The position numbers were made by a program, and so were the translations under genes. Of a DNA stretch of 64,000 nt, positions 30,705 through 39,485 are shown in pieces. Numbering within the stretch: position 1 is the first letter of the stretch; every line of letters starts with the position of its first letter. The stretch is from Lactobacillus xujianguonis (GTDB lineage: Bacteria; Bacillota; Bacilli; Lactobacillales; Lactobacillaceae), in the NCBI RefSeq assembly GCF_004009905.1, contig NZ_ML136874.1, forward strand, positions 61,088 through 125,087, read 5' to 3'. Below the pieces are notes generated by a model that was not told the DNA's origin, ran no database searches, and worked only from the letters and a program-made list of their open reading frames with translations.

Positions 30705-31691
30705 ATGGCAGTTAAATTAACAGACGTAGCAGAAAAAGCTGGTGTTTCTGTAACCACAGTTTCGCGCGTAATTAATAATCATGGCTACTTAAGCGACAAA
30801 ACTAAAAAGAAAGTTTTTGCAGCTATGAAAGAATTAAATTATCAGCCTAACTCGCTCGCCCGCTCCTTGCAGGGAAAGCGAATGAAACTGGTTGGCTTAA
30901 TCTTTCCGGGAATTACTAACCCGTTTTTTGCGGAATTAGTGCAAGCTATCGAAACTCAGCTTTTTGCTCAAGGATACAAAACGATCCTTTGTAACGCTGG
31001 ACGCGACAAAGAAAAAGAACGTGAATATTTACGGATGCTCATGGCTAATCAAGTCGATGGCATTATTGCAGGAGCACATAATTTAGGAATCGAAGAATAT
31101 CAACAATTGAATTTACCAATTGTTTCTTTTGACCGGAAACTCTCAGATAATATTCCAATTGTCAGTTGTAATAACTACCAGGGTATTGAATTAGCAGTCC
31201 ATGACCTTCTGCAAGCCAATTGCCACAAAATCTATTTTTTAGGTAACGAACATCGCAAAGGCAATCCGACTGACCAACGTTTAGAAGCTTATCTGGATAT
31301 GGCCAAAAAGGACCAGTTTGAACCACATATTCGCTCGATCGCCTTTTCGGATTCGATCGTATTAAAAAATATGCGGATTCATCAAATGCTAGTCAATGAC
31401 CACCCTGACGGTGTAGTTTGCACGGATGACCTGACGGCCATTCTCGTCCTACAAGAAGCGCAAAAATTAGGGATTAAAGTTCCAGCAGACTTAAAGGTGA
31501 TCGGCTTTGATGGAACTAAGGAAATTCAAACTTATCATTCTGAATTATCAACGATTGCGCAACCAATTTCAGATATCGCTTTAGTCTTAGTAAAATTATT
31601 ATTAACTAGAATTACTAAACCAAAAGAAAAACTAGAAGAAATGCATTATGAATTGCCGGTAAAGCTAATTAAAAGCTTAACGACAGCATAA
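30705..31691 (+). CDS. scrR: Sucrose operon repressor, LacI family
   Basis: LacI/GalR-type repressor of 328 aa. The HTH is canonical (KLTDVAEKAGVSVTTVSRVINNHGYLSDKTKKKV), with hinge helix NYQPNSLARSLQGKR, then a periplasmic-binding-protein-like sugar domain (LVGLIFPGITNPFFAELVQAIE ... IPIVSCNNYQG ... DGVVCTDDLTAI ... LKVIGFDGT). It likely binds the two CG-centred palindromes between scrA and scrB and is released by a sucrose-derived ligand. It is the last gene of the scrBR unit and closed by a strong terminator. Confidence 0.95.
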   Translation: MAVKLTDVAEKAGVSVTTVSRVINNHGYLSDKTKKKVFAAMKELNYQPNSLARSLQGKRMKLVGLIFPGITNPFFAELVQAIETQLFAQGYKTILCNAGRDKEKEREYLRMLMANQVDGIIAGAHNLGIEEYQQLNLPIVSFDRKLSDNIPIVSCNNYQGIELAVHDLLQANCHKIYFLGNEHRKGNPTDQRLEAYLDMAKKDQFEPHIRSIAFSDSIVLKNMRIHQMLVNDHPDGVVCTDDLTAILVLQEAQKLGIKVPADLKVIGFDGTKEIQTYHSELSTIAQPISDIALVLVKLLLTRITKPKEKLEEMHYELPVKLIKSLTTA

Positions 31692-31726
31692 AAAAGAGGA
31701 AATTCCAGTGGAATTTCCTCTTTTTT
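31690..31726. terminator. Terminator after scrR (possibly bidirectional)
   Basis: A stem of about 16 bp, with GGAAATTCC/GGAATTTCC at its centre and AAAAAGA/TCTTTTT arms, lies between convergent scrR and the helveticin-like gene and serves both. Confidence 0.9.
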
Positions 31727-31732
31727 ATTGCT

Positions 31733-32716
31733 TTAATCACCGAAGCCTTCAATCTTATAAACTCGGTTCTTCAAACTCTTTAAATCACTTTTGCGGTGGT
31801 AAGCAACAGTCAAATAAATTTCATCAGGACTGATAACTTGAACACTTTCAAATTCAGTAACAAAACCTAAAGCATCAACTGTATGATCATGCATCAAGTC
31901 AGCTACTTCCCACTTACTTGAATCTGCTTCACCCCATGGAATCTTAACAATTTCACGTGGCTTACCTTCTTTGGCTAAACCTAAAAAGTCAGTAGTTGGT
32001 CCTAATTGACTAGAAATGTAAATATTATTGTCTTCATCAATGTCATAGCCTTGAATTGATTTCAAAGGATCAGTATTCATATTAGGAATGTTAAAGGCGC
32101 CTAAACAATGTAAGTTTTGGATGTTTACATCGGAATTATCAGCTTCTGCTTGGTCTAAAGCAGCATTAACCTCAGCTAAATCATAAAGAGCAAAGTGACC
32201 AACATGGTTCAAATCGATGCTGGCAATTAAAAACTTCTTGTAATCTGGAGAAACTGCTGCTTCCAAACGCTCTAAATCTTTACCAGGATAAGCAACACTA
32301 CCATCGCCAAAGCCAGATCCAGCTCGGTTAAGATAAGACAAACGTGGCAAAGCCGTATTGGCATCCACTTGTACTGGAGCGTTAGCTAAATCAATCCGCG
32401 CAATTTGGGTATCCCACAAAATACTGCCATGCTTCTTAGGTTTAGTTCCAATAAACCAACGATCTTTTTCACCTGCATAAGTCCAAGTCTGAGTATGTCC
32501 GCCAGCCATATTAGTTAAGTAAACAATGGGATTATCTTCATCAAAAATCACATGTTTACCGCTAGGTTGTTCACGATAGACAATAATATCAGTCTGCTTA
32601 TGCAATAACTGCAACGCATAGACATACTTTGACCCAACGTCTGAGGCTTGCACAACAACATGGTGCAAATTATCAAGCTCATATAACAAGCTTAATTTCA
32701 CATTTTTATTAATCAT
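31733..32716 (-). CDS. Helveticin J-family class III bacteriocin-like protein
   Basis: Protein of 327 aa that I recognise as a helveticin J homologue. Shared landmarks along its length: VGSKYVYALQL, AGGHTQTWTYAG, RWFIGTKPKK, ILWDTQIARIDL, PRLSYLNRAGSG, EAAVSPDYKKFLIAS, VGHFALYDL, IQGYDIDEDNNIYISSQ, EIVKIPW and ESVQVISPDEIYLTVAYH. Helveticin J is a large heat-labile bacteriocin; like it, this protein has no obvious signal peptide. Many lactobacilli carry several such paralogues of unproven activity. It lies downstream of a LytTR/LiaF-like pair on the same strand, after a terminator, so it has its own promoter or depends on readthrough. Confidence 0.85.
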   Translation of the reverse strand: MINKNVKLSLLYELDNLHHVVVQASDVGSKYVYALQLLHKQTDIIVYREQPSGKHVIFDEDNPIVYLTNMAGGHTQTWTYAGEKDRWFIGTKPKKHGSILWDTQIARIDLANAPVQVDANTALPRLSYLNRAGSGFGDGSVAYPGKDLERLEAAVSPDYKKFLIASIDLNHVGHFALYDLAEVNAALDQAEADNSDVNIQNLHCLGAFNIPNMNTDPLKSIQGYDIDEDNNIYISSQLGPTTDFLGLAKEGKPREIVKIPWGEADSSKWEVADLMHDHTVDALGFVTEFESVQVISPDEIYLTVAYHRKSDLKSLKNRVYKIEGFGD

Positions 32717-32780
32717 GAGGCTTCGTACTTTCCATAGATAAACTAACTATTCATCTCTCTCATTTTAAGACAAAAAATAA

Positions 32781-32810
32781 ATAAACGGAAGATTACCGTC
32801 TTCCGTTTAT
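32781..32810 (-). terminator. Terminator after the LiaF-like gene
   Basis: A perfect 12-bp stem ATAAACGGAAGA/TCTTCCGTTTAT with a 6-base loop is followed on the minus strand by TTATTTTTTG. It separates the regulator pair from the helveticin-like gene. Confidence 0.85.
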
Positions 32811-32811
32811 C

Positions 32812-33558
32812 TTAAACATATTTAATTTCAACATCACTCATGCTGGTATGACCGCCAATAATTAAAGTTGGGCCGCCACCATTAGAGGTGCCATCAATTT
32901 CTAAATCACCCGTCATAAAACCCGAAGTCATGTTACTTTCAACTTGCCAAGAAAGTGGTAAATAAACTGTTAAATCTGTCATCGTTAAGTTCAGATTCAA
33001 AGTAACTGTCTCTCCAGCAGCTTGTGTATCATCTAGATACAAATTAACATCACTCATTTTGGCATCGACATCAATTGTTTCAAGTGCCTTAGAATGAATG
33101 TATTTGGATGTATCCGACATCGTTTGCTTAACTAGGATATGAGCACCATCTTCCTTAGTTACTGTGTCAGTAAAGAGATGATCCGTAATATTTTCTCTTT
33201 TGTCTCTAAAGTCCTTAATTTTCTTATTTGCATAAACCACCGTATGAAATCGATTGCGAAATATAATCCCCAAACCAATGGAAATTAGGACTGCTGCCAA
33301 TAAAATCGTCCAAGGAACTAACTTGGTAATATGTAGTGGTTGGGCAAAAATCATCAAGATAAAGGCAACTGAAAAGACTGCTTCCGTAATTCTGCGATTG
33401 ACTAAACCATCGATTAAACTAATGGCAAAAATCACAGTGCCAACTGCTGCCCAAAAGCCTAAGCGGTAAGTCCAAATGCCCATTTGATTTAATACAATAA
33501 AGATTGCACAAGCTAAAAAGAAAAGACCCCAAAAGATTCTAGAAACTTTGCCTCTCAT
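32812..33558 (-). CDS. LiaF-like membrane protein (partner of the LytTR regulator)
   Basis: Membrane protein of 248 aa. It has three to four N-terminal hydrophobic helices (about residues 8-105), a basic/acidic linker (YANKKIKDFRDKRENITDH) and a soluble C-terminal beta-rich domain of LiaF/'toast-rack' type (TIDVDAKMSDVNLYLDD, TMTDLTVYLPLSWQVE, IIGGHTSMSDVEIKYV). Its ATG overlaps the stop of the LytTR gene (ATGA). Membrane proteins beside stand-alone LytTR regulators act as inhibitors of the regulator in known LytTR regulatory systems; that role here is inferred from the pairing. Confidence 0.8.
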   Translation of the reverse strand: MRGKVSRIFWGLFFLACAIFIVLNQMGIWTYRLGFWAAVGTVIFAISLIDGLVNRRITEAVFSVAFILMIFAQPLHITKLVPWTILLAAVLISIGLGIIFRNRFHTVVYANKKIKDFRDKRENITDHLFTDTVTKEDGAHILVKQTMSDTSKYIHSKALETIDVDAKMSDVNLYLDDTQAAGETVTLNLNLTMTDLTVYLPLSWQVESNMTSGFMTGDLEIDGTSNGGGPTLIIGGHTSMSDVEIKYV

Positions 33559-34013
33559 TTAAAATTCCTTCTTTCTTCTAAACGATTACGTAGATCGCGA
33601 TAATAATGCCTTGAAACATAGACTGTCTTATACGAATCGCTGAATTGAATCTGACAGTTAGAAATCGACCGCGTAACAGCATGAATCTGGTCTAAATTAA
33701 GAATTGTTGATTTAGCCACTCGCATAAAGCTGCTACCCAAAATATCTTCTAATTCATATAACTTATACTTTACTTGATAAGCCTGCTTAGCTGTATGAGC
33801 CATTACAACTTTGCTATCTGTTTCAAAAAAGAGGATTTCACTTAAATCCAAATAATAAGAAACGTGATCTTTAAAGGCTTCAATTTGTTCAGGTTGATCT
33901 TTATTTTCCTGCAGCATTTTATAAAGCTTTAATACTTGATCATCCATTTTAGCAGCTGAAATCGTAATTTCTGTTTCGGCTTGATCAGGATTAATTTCTA
34001 ATTTGACTTTCAA
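33555..34013 (-). CDS. Stand-alone LytTR DNA-binding regulator
   Basis: Regulator of 152 aa with a C-terminal LytTR domain (about residues 60-152: LSEILFFETDSKVVMAHTAKQAYQVKYKLYELEDIL, SSFMRVAKSTILNLDQIHAV, YKTVYVSRHYYRDLRNRL). The N-terminal 55 residues form no receiver domain, so it is not a response regulator. It is translationally coupled to a LiaF-like membrane protein. Three TTAGTT repeats at its promoter suggest autoregulation. Targets could include the neighbouring helveticin-like gene. Confidence 0.88.
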   Translation of the reverse strand: MKVKLEINPDQAETEITISAAKMDDQVLKLYKMLQENKDQPEQIEAFKDHVSYYLDLSEILFFETDSKVVMAHTAKQAYQVKYKLYELEDILGSSFMRVAKSTILNLDQIHAVTRSISNCQIQFSDSYKTVYVSRHYYRDLRNRLEERRNFK

Positions 34014-34040
34014 GTTTTATCCCCTCCTTTACTTGGCTTA

Positions 34041-34110
34041 ATAGTATTAAACCAACTTTTTTCAACTAAAACTAGCCTTTTTAACTAAGTGGTCATTTTT
34101 TCTAACTAAG
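34041..34110 (-). promoter_or_regulatory. LytTR operon promoter with three direct repeats
   Basis: On the minus strand TTAGTT occurs at 34104-34109, 34083-34088 and 34064-34069, spaced 21 and 19 bases (about two helical turns). The last copy stands as the -35, 17 bases from TACTAT (34041-34046). Direct repeats at this spacing are what LytTR proteins bind. Confidence 0.65.
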
Positions 34111-34121
34111 AGACAAAAAAA

Positions 34122-34146
34122 GACTGCTTTCATGCAAAAAGCAGTC
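34122..34146 (-). terminator. Terminator of rex
   Basis: The stem GACTGCTTT/AAAGCAGTC with a short loop is followed on the minus strand by TTTTTTTG, just after the rex stop. Confidence 0.85.
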
Positions 34147-34156
34147 CTTTCTTCAA

Positions 34157-34804
34157 TTATAAATCTGAATCTTTGGCCTTATCAGAATCCAAGAAGTAAA
34201 TCAAGGTTTGCAATTCCGTTGCTAAGTCGACATTTTGGACTCTTACACTAGCTGGAGCAGATAAACGAATAGGGGTGAAGTTCATAATTCCTTTAATTCC
34301 AGCCTCTACCATATCGTCCGTCGTTCTTTGCGCTGCGCTAGAAGGGACAGTTAAAATAGCAATTGAAATTTGTTGATCACTAATCTGTTGCTTTAAGTCG
34401 CTCATGTCATAAACTGGCACACCACTTAAAATTCGACCAGTAATTTCCTTATTAATATCAAACGCACAAGAAATTCTAATGTTGTTACTACGCTTAAAGT
34501 TGTAGTTAAGTAACGCTCTCCCTAAGTTACCAACCCCAACTAGTGCCACATTAGTTAAAGTATCTTGATTTAGAATTTTCTTGAAAAAGCTAAGCAAGCT
34601 CTTAACATCATATCCATATCCACGTTTACCTAAAGCACCAAAGTAAGAAAAATCTCTTCTAATTGAAGCACTATCTACTTGAACAGCTTCAGACAATTCG
34701 GTTGAAGAAACTTTAGCTTTACCTTCTTCGTTTAAGATAATTAAGTAACGATAATAAAGCGGTAATCTTTTGGCTGTTGCCTTAGGAATTTTTATTTTAT
34801 TCAT
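34157..34804 (-). CDS. rex: Redox-sensing transcriptional repressor Rex
   Basis: NADH/NAD+-responsive repressor of fermentation and anaerobic genes, 215 aa from the ATG at 34804 (TAGGGGGC before it). An N-terminal winged helix ([20 protein letters not shown]...[35 protein letters not shown]) precedes a Rossmann domain with [17 protein letters not shown] Rex-like dyad TTGTGAATTTACAA lies 24 bases upstream (34829-34842), suggesting autoregulation. It is divergent from the ABC-F gene, as its homologue lies close to ydiF in B. subtilis. Confidence 0.96.
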   Translation of the reverse strand: MNKIKIPKATAKRLPLYYRYLIILNEEGKAKVSSTELSEAVQVDSASIRRDFSYFGALGKRGYGYDVKSLLSFFKKILNQDTLTNVALVGVGNLGRALLNYNFKRSNNIRISCAFDINKEITGRILSGVPVYDMSDLKQQISDQQISIAILTVPSSAAQRTTDDMVEAGIKGIMNFTPIRLSAPASVRVQNVDLATELQTLIYFLDSDKAKDSDL

Positions 34805-34828
34805 TATTAAGCCCCCTAGATGTTTTGT

Positions 34829-34842
34829 TTGTGAATTTACAA
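34829..34842. promoter_or_regulatory. Possible Rex operator
   Basis: TTGTGAATTTACAA resembles the Rex consensus TTGTGAA-N4-TTCACAA but with a shortened second arm. A second half-site ATTCACAA is at 34892-34899. This is an eye match only. Confidence 0.4.
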
Positions 34843-34993
34843 TCAAGCACTTATATCATACCTGCTTTTATGGTATCTTTTCAACTATAATATTCACAAT
34901 CACAAAATCTTAATAGAACTGTAACCTATCTTTTCCTATAAATAAGGCAAAGTCAGCTAGGGCTATGGTAGAATAATTGCAGGTGAAGAAATT

Positions 34994-36934
34994 ATGATTA
35001 TTGCACAAGGGCACGATCTTGAACAACAATTTGGTGCCAATACTTTATTTAAAAATGTTAACTTTTCAATCGATTCTAATGCCCGAATTGGTTTAGTTGG
35101 TCCTAATGGGGTGGGAAAAACTACCCTACTTAAAATTATGACTGGTCAGCAAGAACCAACCCATGGTGAATTCACTGTTAATAAAGGCATTGAAGTTGGT
35201 TATATTGCTCAGGAAAATGCATTAGACGAAGACAAAAGCATTTGGGATGAACTGGAAGAAGTTTTTGCACCTCTAATTAATAAGGGGAAGAAACTAGAAC
35301 ATATGCAAATGAAAATTGCAGATCATCCTGAAGACGAAGCATTGCTTAAACAATATGATCAAATGCAATTTGACTTTGAACAACAAGGTGGTTACACCTA
35401 CCAAGCCGATATCAAGAGTATTTTAAACGGCTTCAAGTTCCCAGAAAATACTTGGCAAAAGCAAATTGGCAGTTTATCTGGTGGTGAAAAAACTCGTTTG
35501 GCCTTTGTCAAATTACTTTTGCGTAAACCACCCCTGTTGCTTTTGGACGAACCGACTAACTACTTAGATATGGATACCTTAGATTGGTTAGAAAGTTTCT
35601 TAAAGAATTACGACGGTGCGATTTTAGTCGTATCCCACGACCAGTACTTCTTAGATCATTTAGCAACGCAGATTTTTGAATTGCAATTTGGTAAATTGAC
35701 TGCCTTCAAAGGTAATTATTCACAATATCAACAAGAACGGGAATTACGTGATAAACAACAAGAAGCAGCCTACGAAAAGCAACAAGAAGAAATCAAAAAA
35801 GACGAAGAATTCATTCAAAAGAACTTGGTGCGGGCCACAACCACTAAACGAGCTCAAAGTCGGCGCAAGAAATTAGAAAAAATTGAACGGATTAATCCAC
35901 CTAAACACAAAAATAAGGTAAAAATCCACTTTAAGAGTGAACGACCTTCAGGCAAAGAAGTTTTGATCTTAAATGATTTAACGATTGGTTATCCGGATAA
36001 GACCATGGTGAAGGATATTTCTTTTCAGGTTAATAAAGGTGATCGAGTAGCAATCATCGGACCCAATGGGATCGGTAAGTCCACTTTACTTAAGACCATT
36101 ATGAAGCAATTAACCCCTAAAGATGGCTCAATTAAGTATGGGGCATCCCTTAATATTGGTTACTATGACCAAGAATTACAGCGCTTAGAGCCGGGTAAAA
36201 CTGTCCTTGATACGGTTTGGGACCGGCATAAGACCATGCCTGAACGAGATATGCGCTCAATCTTAGCCTCATTCTTGTTCACTGCCAAAGATATCGATAA
36301 GACAGTCGGTCAATTATCAGGTGGTCAAAAAGCGCGTTTAACCTTAACCGTCCTTTCACTTGAACACGATAACTTTTTATTGATGGACGAACCAACTAAC
36401 CACTTAGATATTGAAGCCAAAGAAGTCTTAGAAGGCGCGCTCAAAGATTATGACGGCACTTTGCTCTTCGTTTCCCACGACCGTTACTTCATTAATCAAT
36501 TGGCTAATAAGATTGTGTCAGTACGTGATGGTCATGCCAAGATCTATGAAGGAAACTATTCCTATTATCTTGATGAAAAAGCTAAACAAGCCGCTGGCTT
36601 GACCCCGGGTGAAGCAACTACTGACGATGATAATGCACAAACTGTTCAAGTTACTAAACCAGTCAGCGAGCAAAAGTTGTCTTATCAAGAGCAGAAAAAG
36701 CGTGATTCCGAAAAGCGGAAATTGCAAAGAGCAGTGGATGATGCGGAAAAGCAAATTGAAAGTTTAGAAACTCAACAAAAAGAGATTCAAACTGAAATGG
36801 CTAATCCTGAAATTGCCACTAATTTTGATAAATTAGGACCGCTGCAAGAAAAATTAACCGCAATTCAAAAAGAACTTGATCAAGCTAATGATGCTTGGGA
36901 ACAAGCGTTGACAGCCCTAGATGAATTTGAATAA
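34994..36934 (+). CDS. ydiF: ABC-F family ATPase, YdiF type
   Basis: Cytosolic translation-associated ATPase of 646 aa without membrane domains. Two ABC cassettes: Walker A GPNGVGKTTLL (about residue 36) and GPNGIGKSTLL (about 358); signatures LSGGEKTRLAF and LSGGQKARLTL; Walker B LLLLDEPTNYLD and FLLMDEPTNHLD. The ABC-F linker between them is rich in Lys/Arg/Glu (RATTTKRAQSRRKKLEK). A C-terminal coiled coil follows (about residues 560-646). AGGTGAAG precedes the ATG, and a TGGTAGAAT extended -10 is at 34966-34974. It probably acts at the ribosome E site; antibiotic resistance is not implied. Confidence 0.93.
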   Translation: MIIAQGHDLEQQFGANTLFKNVNFSIDSNARIGLVGPNGVGKTTLLKIMTGQQEPTHGEFTVNKGIEVGYIAQENALDEDKSIWDELEEVFAPLINKGKKLEHMQMKIADHPEDEALLKQYDQMQFDFEQQGGYTYQADIKSILNGFKFPENTWQKQIGSLSGGEKTRLAFVKLLLRKPPLLLLDEPTNYLDMDTLDWLESFLKNYDGAILVVSHDQYFLDHLATQIFELQFGKLTAFKGNYSQYQQERELRDKQQEAAYEKQQEEIKKDEEFIQKNLVRATTTKRAQSRRKKLEKIERINPPKHKNKVKIHFKSERPSGKEVLILNDLTIGYPDKTMVKDISFQVNKGDRVAIIGPNGIGKSTLLKTIMKQLTPKDGSIKYGASLNIGYYDQELQRLEPGKTVLDTVWDRHKTMPERDMRSILASFLFTAKDIDKTVGQLSGGQKARLTLTVLSLEHDNFLLMDEPTNHLDIEAKEVLEGALKDYDGTLLFVSHDRYFINQLANKIVSVRDGHAKIYEGNYSYYLDEKAKQAAGLTPGEATTDDDNAQTVQVTKPVSEQKLSYQEQKKRDSEKRKLQRAVDDAEKQIESLETQQKEIQTEMANPEIATNFDKLGPLQEKLTAIQKELDQANDAWEQALTALDEFE

Positions 36935-36936
36935 GC

Positions 36937-36978
36937 AAAAACCTCAATGGATCAAATTATTGATTCATTGAGGTTTTT
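36937..36978. terminator. Terminator after the ABC-F gene, likely bidirectional
   Basis: A long stem (AAAAACCTCAATG...CATTGAGGTTTTT, with GATCAA/TTGATT near the loop) lies between convergent ydiF and the sorbitol operon end. Confidence 0.88.
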
Positions 36979-37004
36979 AGTTAATGATATTTTAAAGAAA
37001 AGCA

Positions 37005-37376
37005 TTAATAGATTTGAACCTTCGTACCTACTTCAATCTTAGGGAATTCTCCTTCTTCAACATAGAGAGAACCTGGCATTTCAGCAACCTTATCCCCTGT
37101 GAACTTCACTGCAACGTGACCTAAATTCTTCAAATTCCGGTTGGCTTCATTACCAACAGCGGTAATCTTATATTTATCATCACCAATTTGAAGAGTTTGA
37201 CCAACTTCAATATCTTGTTCTAAATTATTAACTTTAATAATGAAACATGAAGAACGTAATGCATCAGGAGCTTCATCGCCAAAGAAAATCAACATATTTA
37301 CTTCTTTGAATTCTTGGGCGTCACTACCAATATCGACAACTTCTGTTTCATAAACTTTATTTTTTACTGCATCCAT
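37005..37376 (-). CDS. gutA: Sorbitol PTS enzyme IIA
   Basis: Soluble phosphocarrier of the glucitol/sorbitol PTS, 123 aa. The family pattern is seen: VVDIGSDAQEFKEVNMLIFFGDEAPDALRSSCFII, then IGDDKYKITAVGNEANRNLKNLGHVAVKF and a short acidic tail. It is the last gene of the gut operon, 15 bases after the IIBC gene, and is closed by the shared terminator. Confidence 0.93.
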   Translation of the reverse strand: MDAVKNKVYETEVVDIGSDAQEFKEVNMLIFFGDEAPDALRSSCFIIKVNNLEQDIEVGQTLQIGDDKYKITAVGNEANRNLKNLGHVAVKFTGDKVAEMPGSLYVEEGEFPKIEVGTKVQIY

Positions 37377-37391
37377 TTTAATTTCCTTCTT

Positions 37392-38396
37392 TTACTTTCC
37401 ACTGTATAGGCCGAAGCTAGCAAGCCAAGCAACGAATACTCGTGGTACACCGTTTAAAAATCTTGAGTAAAGAACTGAAGTAACACCGACTTCAACAGTC
37501 TTAGCATCAGCATCCATCAATCCTAAACCAACTGGAATAAAGTCACAGCCGTTTTGCGTATTAATCGCAAACAAAGCTGGCAAAGCGTATTGTGCTGGGA
37601 TGTGTCCTTTACCAATTTCAACCCCGATTAAGGTACCAATGATTTGTCCAATAACCCCACCGGGTCCAAGTAATGGTGACAAGAATGGTAATGAACAAAT
37701 GAAACCTAAGATCATTAAGCCCCAAATATTACCTGCAAGTGGCGTCATTAACTTAGCAAACCACTTACCAATTCCTGAAGCATTGATAATCCCGATCAAT
37801 AAAGAAACGAAGGCCATGAAAGGCAAAATAGTTTCAATAACGGTCTTAACTGACTTCTTAGCAGCTTGGTTGAAAGTGGCAACTACTTTTCCAACCCCAA
37901 CGCCAACTTTGGCTACCCAGCCACCACTCTTTTGTTGAGTTAAAGTCTTTTGCGTATCAATCTTTGGTTCGTCTTTCTTCACATCTTCTTTGCTTTCTCC
38001 ACTATCACTTGGAGCAGCATCTTCATCAGATGGAGTAATTTGATCAACATCAACTGCAGAAACATATAATTCTGGAGTGATGAAATCCGCTAACGGACCT
38101 GATTTACCAGTTGGCAAAATATTAATTGTCTTAATCTTCTTCTTAGGATAAATCCCACATCTTAAAGTACCGCCGCAGTCCACAACTGCTACTGCAACTT
38201 CATCATCAGGAATTGAGGTCTTAAAGCCATCAACGGCTTGCATCCCTGTTAATTTACTTAATTTATCAATAATTGCGGGCCGGTTACCACCGGTAACATA
38301 CAAAATTTTATTCTTTTGATCAGTTGGCGTGATCGTCAATGAACCACCCCAACCGCCTGAACCGCGAACTACTTTAACGCTTTTCCACTTTGTCAT
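37392..38396 (-). CDS. gutB: Sorbitol PTS enzyme IIB (IIBC2)
   Basis: Membrane subunit of the sorbitol transporter, 334 aa from the ATG at 38396 (AAAGGAGC upstream). The N-terminal part has the IIB-Gut pattern (VRGSGGWGGSLTITPTDQKNKILYVTGGNRPAI...DCGGTLRCGIYPKK, with a Cys as likely phosphorylation site). A charged Asp/Glu/Lys-rich linker follows, then a membrane part with IETILPFMAFVSLLIGIINASGIGKW and SPLLGPGGVIGQIIGTLIGVEIGKG. It lies 20 bases after gutC in the operon. Confidence 0.94.
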   Translation of the reverse strand: MTKWKSVKVVRGSGGWGGSLTITPTDQKNKILYVTGGNRPAIIDKLSKLTGMQAVDGFKTSIPDDEVAVAVVDCGGTLRCGIYPKKKIKTINILPTGKSGPLADFITPELYVSAVDVDQITPSDEDAAPSDSGESKEDVKKDEPKIDTQKTLTQQKSGGWVAKVGVGVGKVVATFNQAAKKSVKTVIETILPFMAFVSLLIGIINASGIGKWFAKLMTPLAGNIWGLMILGFICSLPFLSPLLGPGGVIGQIIGTLIGVEIGKGHIPAQYALPALFAINTQNGCDFIPVGLGLMDADAKTVEVGVTSVLYSRFLNGVPRVFVAWLASFGLYSGK

Positions 38397-38416
38397 AACG
38401 GTTGCTCCTTTCAAAC

Positions 38417-38968
38417 TTATTTAGTCAAGTTAGCTTCTTTTGATAACTTAATACCAGTTTTTTTACATACATAAGCTGTCGTAAAATCAGTAATCCAACC
38501 ACCAATAAAGTTCATAATTAAACCTACTAGCAAATATCTAACTGCTAAGTCCATGGTATTTAAACCTAACTTTTGAACTCCTGCAGCAATCCCCATCCAA
38601 ATGAAGTATTCAGCAGGGTTAATGTGTGGGAAAACACCGTTACTTGTATGACAGAATTGAGCACATGCAGCATAATAGCTTGGTTTATAATACTCTGGTA
38701 AAAACTTACCCATCGTATGTGCTAATGGATTACCCAACATGAAAGCTGCTAAGAATGGCAAGATCATGTACCGCATAATCGGATTACTTGCTGAAGCCTT
38801 GGCAAACTTATTCATTTTCTTTTGACCAATTAAGGCAATCAAAGCATTCATGAATACCAACATGATCAATACTAATGGAATAATTGTAGCTACCCAATTA
38901 GCAAACTGTTTACCACCAGCTTGGAACAATCCCATAAACCATGTGGCAAAATTAATTATATATTTCAT
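38417..38968 (-). CDS. gutC: Sorbitol PTS enzyme IIC
   Basis: Hydrophobic membrane subunit of 183 aa, family length. It starts MKYIINFATWFMGLFQAGGKQFANWVATIIPLVLIMLVFMNAL and has the conserved FMLGNPLAHTMGKFLPEYYKPSYYAACAQFCHTSNGVFPHINPAEYFIWMGIAAGVQ. It works with the IIB/IIC2 and IIA subunits. It lies 3 bases after gutM. Confidence 0.95.
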   Translation of the reverse strand: MKYIINFATWFMGLFQAGGKQFANWVATIIPLVLIMLVFMNALIALIGQKKMNKFAKASASNPIMRYMILPFLAAFMLGNPLAHTMGKFLPEYYKPSYYAACAQFCHTSNGVFPHINPAEYFIWMGIAAGVQKLGLNTMDLAVRYLLVGLIMNFIGGWITDFTTAYVCKKTGIKLSKEANLTK

Positions 38969-38971
38969 CGT

Positions 38972-39484
38972 TTACGCCTTCTTTACTAATGATCTAACTT
39001 TATTACTCATCTTGTTAAAACCAACTATCGCCATATTTTTCCACATGTTAAACACTGGTAGTGATAAGAAATTGGTACTTTTATCCCAATCTTCACGACT
39101 CATCTTGCCGGTTCGATAGTTCACAAAATTGCGATATGCATTTAAAATACATTCTCTAGTCAACGGATCAAACTTTTTCATTTCATCATATGAGCTAGCC
39201 AATATTGGAAGAGATTTATTCTCCAATTCTTTGAAAGGCTTAAATCTAGCAAATACGGTTACACCCTTCATTAAATTAGCATTCTGAATATTGGCATCTT
39301 GATCAATGTTTAGCAGCAGTAAACTTCCTGCACGAAGTTTCTTCGGGTTCTTACCAATTAAAACTTTACCGTTCTTACTCATTCCTCTAAAAACTTTGAC
39401 GAAATTTTGTAATTGTAAGAATCCCAATAGACTTTGTAAAAGGAAAGCCGCTGCAATAAAAATTAATACAAACCAAATATTCAT
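38972..39484 (-). CDS. gutM: Sorbitol operon activator GutM
   Basis: GutM/SrlM family protein of 170 aa with an N-terminal hydrophobic segment (MNIWFVLIFIAAAFLLQSLLGFLQL), which suggests membrane association. The body has the GutM pattern (FRGMSKNGKVLIGKNPKKLRAGSLLLLNIDQDANI). In L. casei and E. coli this protein helps activate the operon. It ends with a basic helix and lies one base after gutR. Confidence 0.9.
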   Translation of the reverse strand: MNIWFVLIFIAAAFLLQSLLGFLQLQNFVKVFRGMSKNGKVLIGKNPKKLRAGSLLLLNIDQDANIQNANLMKGVTVFARFKPFKELENKSLPILASSYDEMKKFDPLTRECILNAYRNFVNYRTGKMSREDWDKSTNFLSLPVFNMWKNMAIVGFNKMSNKVRSLVKKA

Positions 39485-39485
39485 C

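Noticed and set aside
34994..36934. Antibiotic-resistance (ARE) ABC-F protein
   Set aside because: The linker and long C-terminal coiled coil, together with the rex neighbourhood, fit the housekeeping YdiF group.
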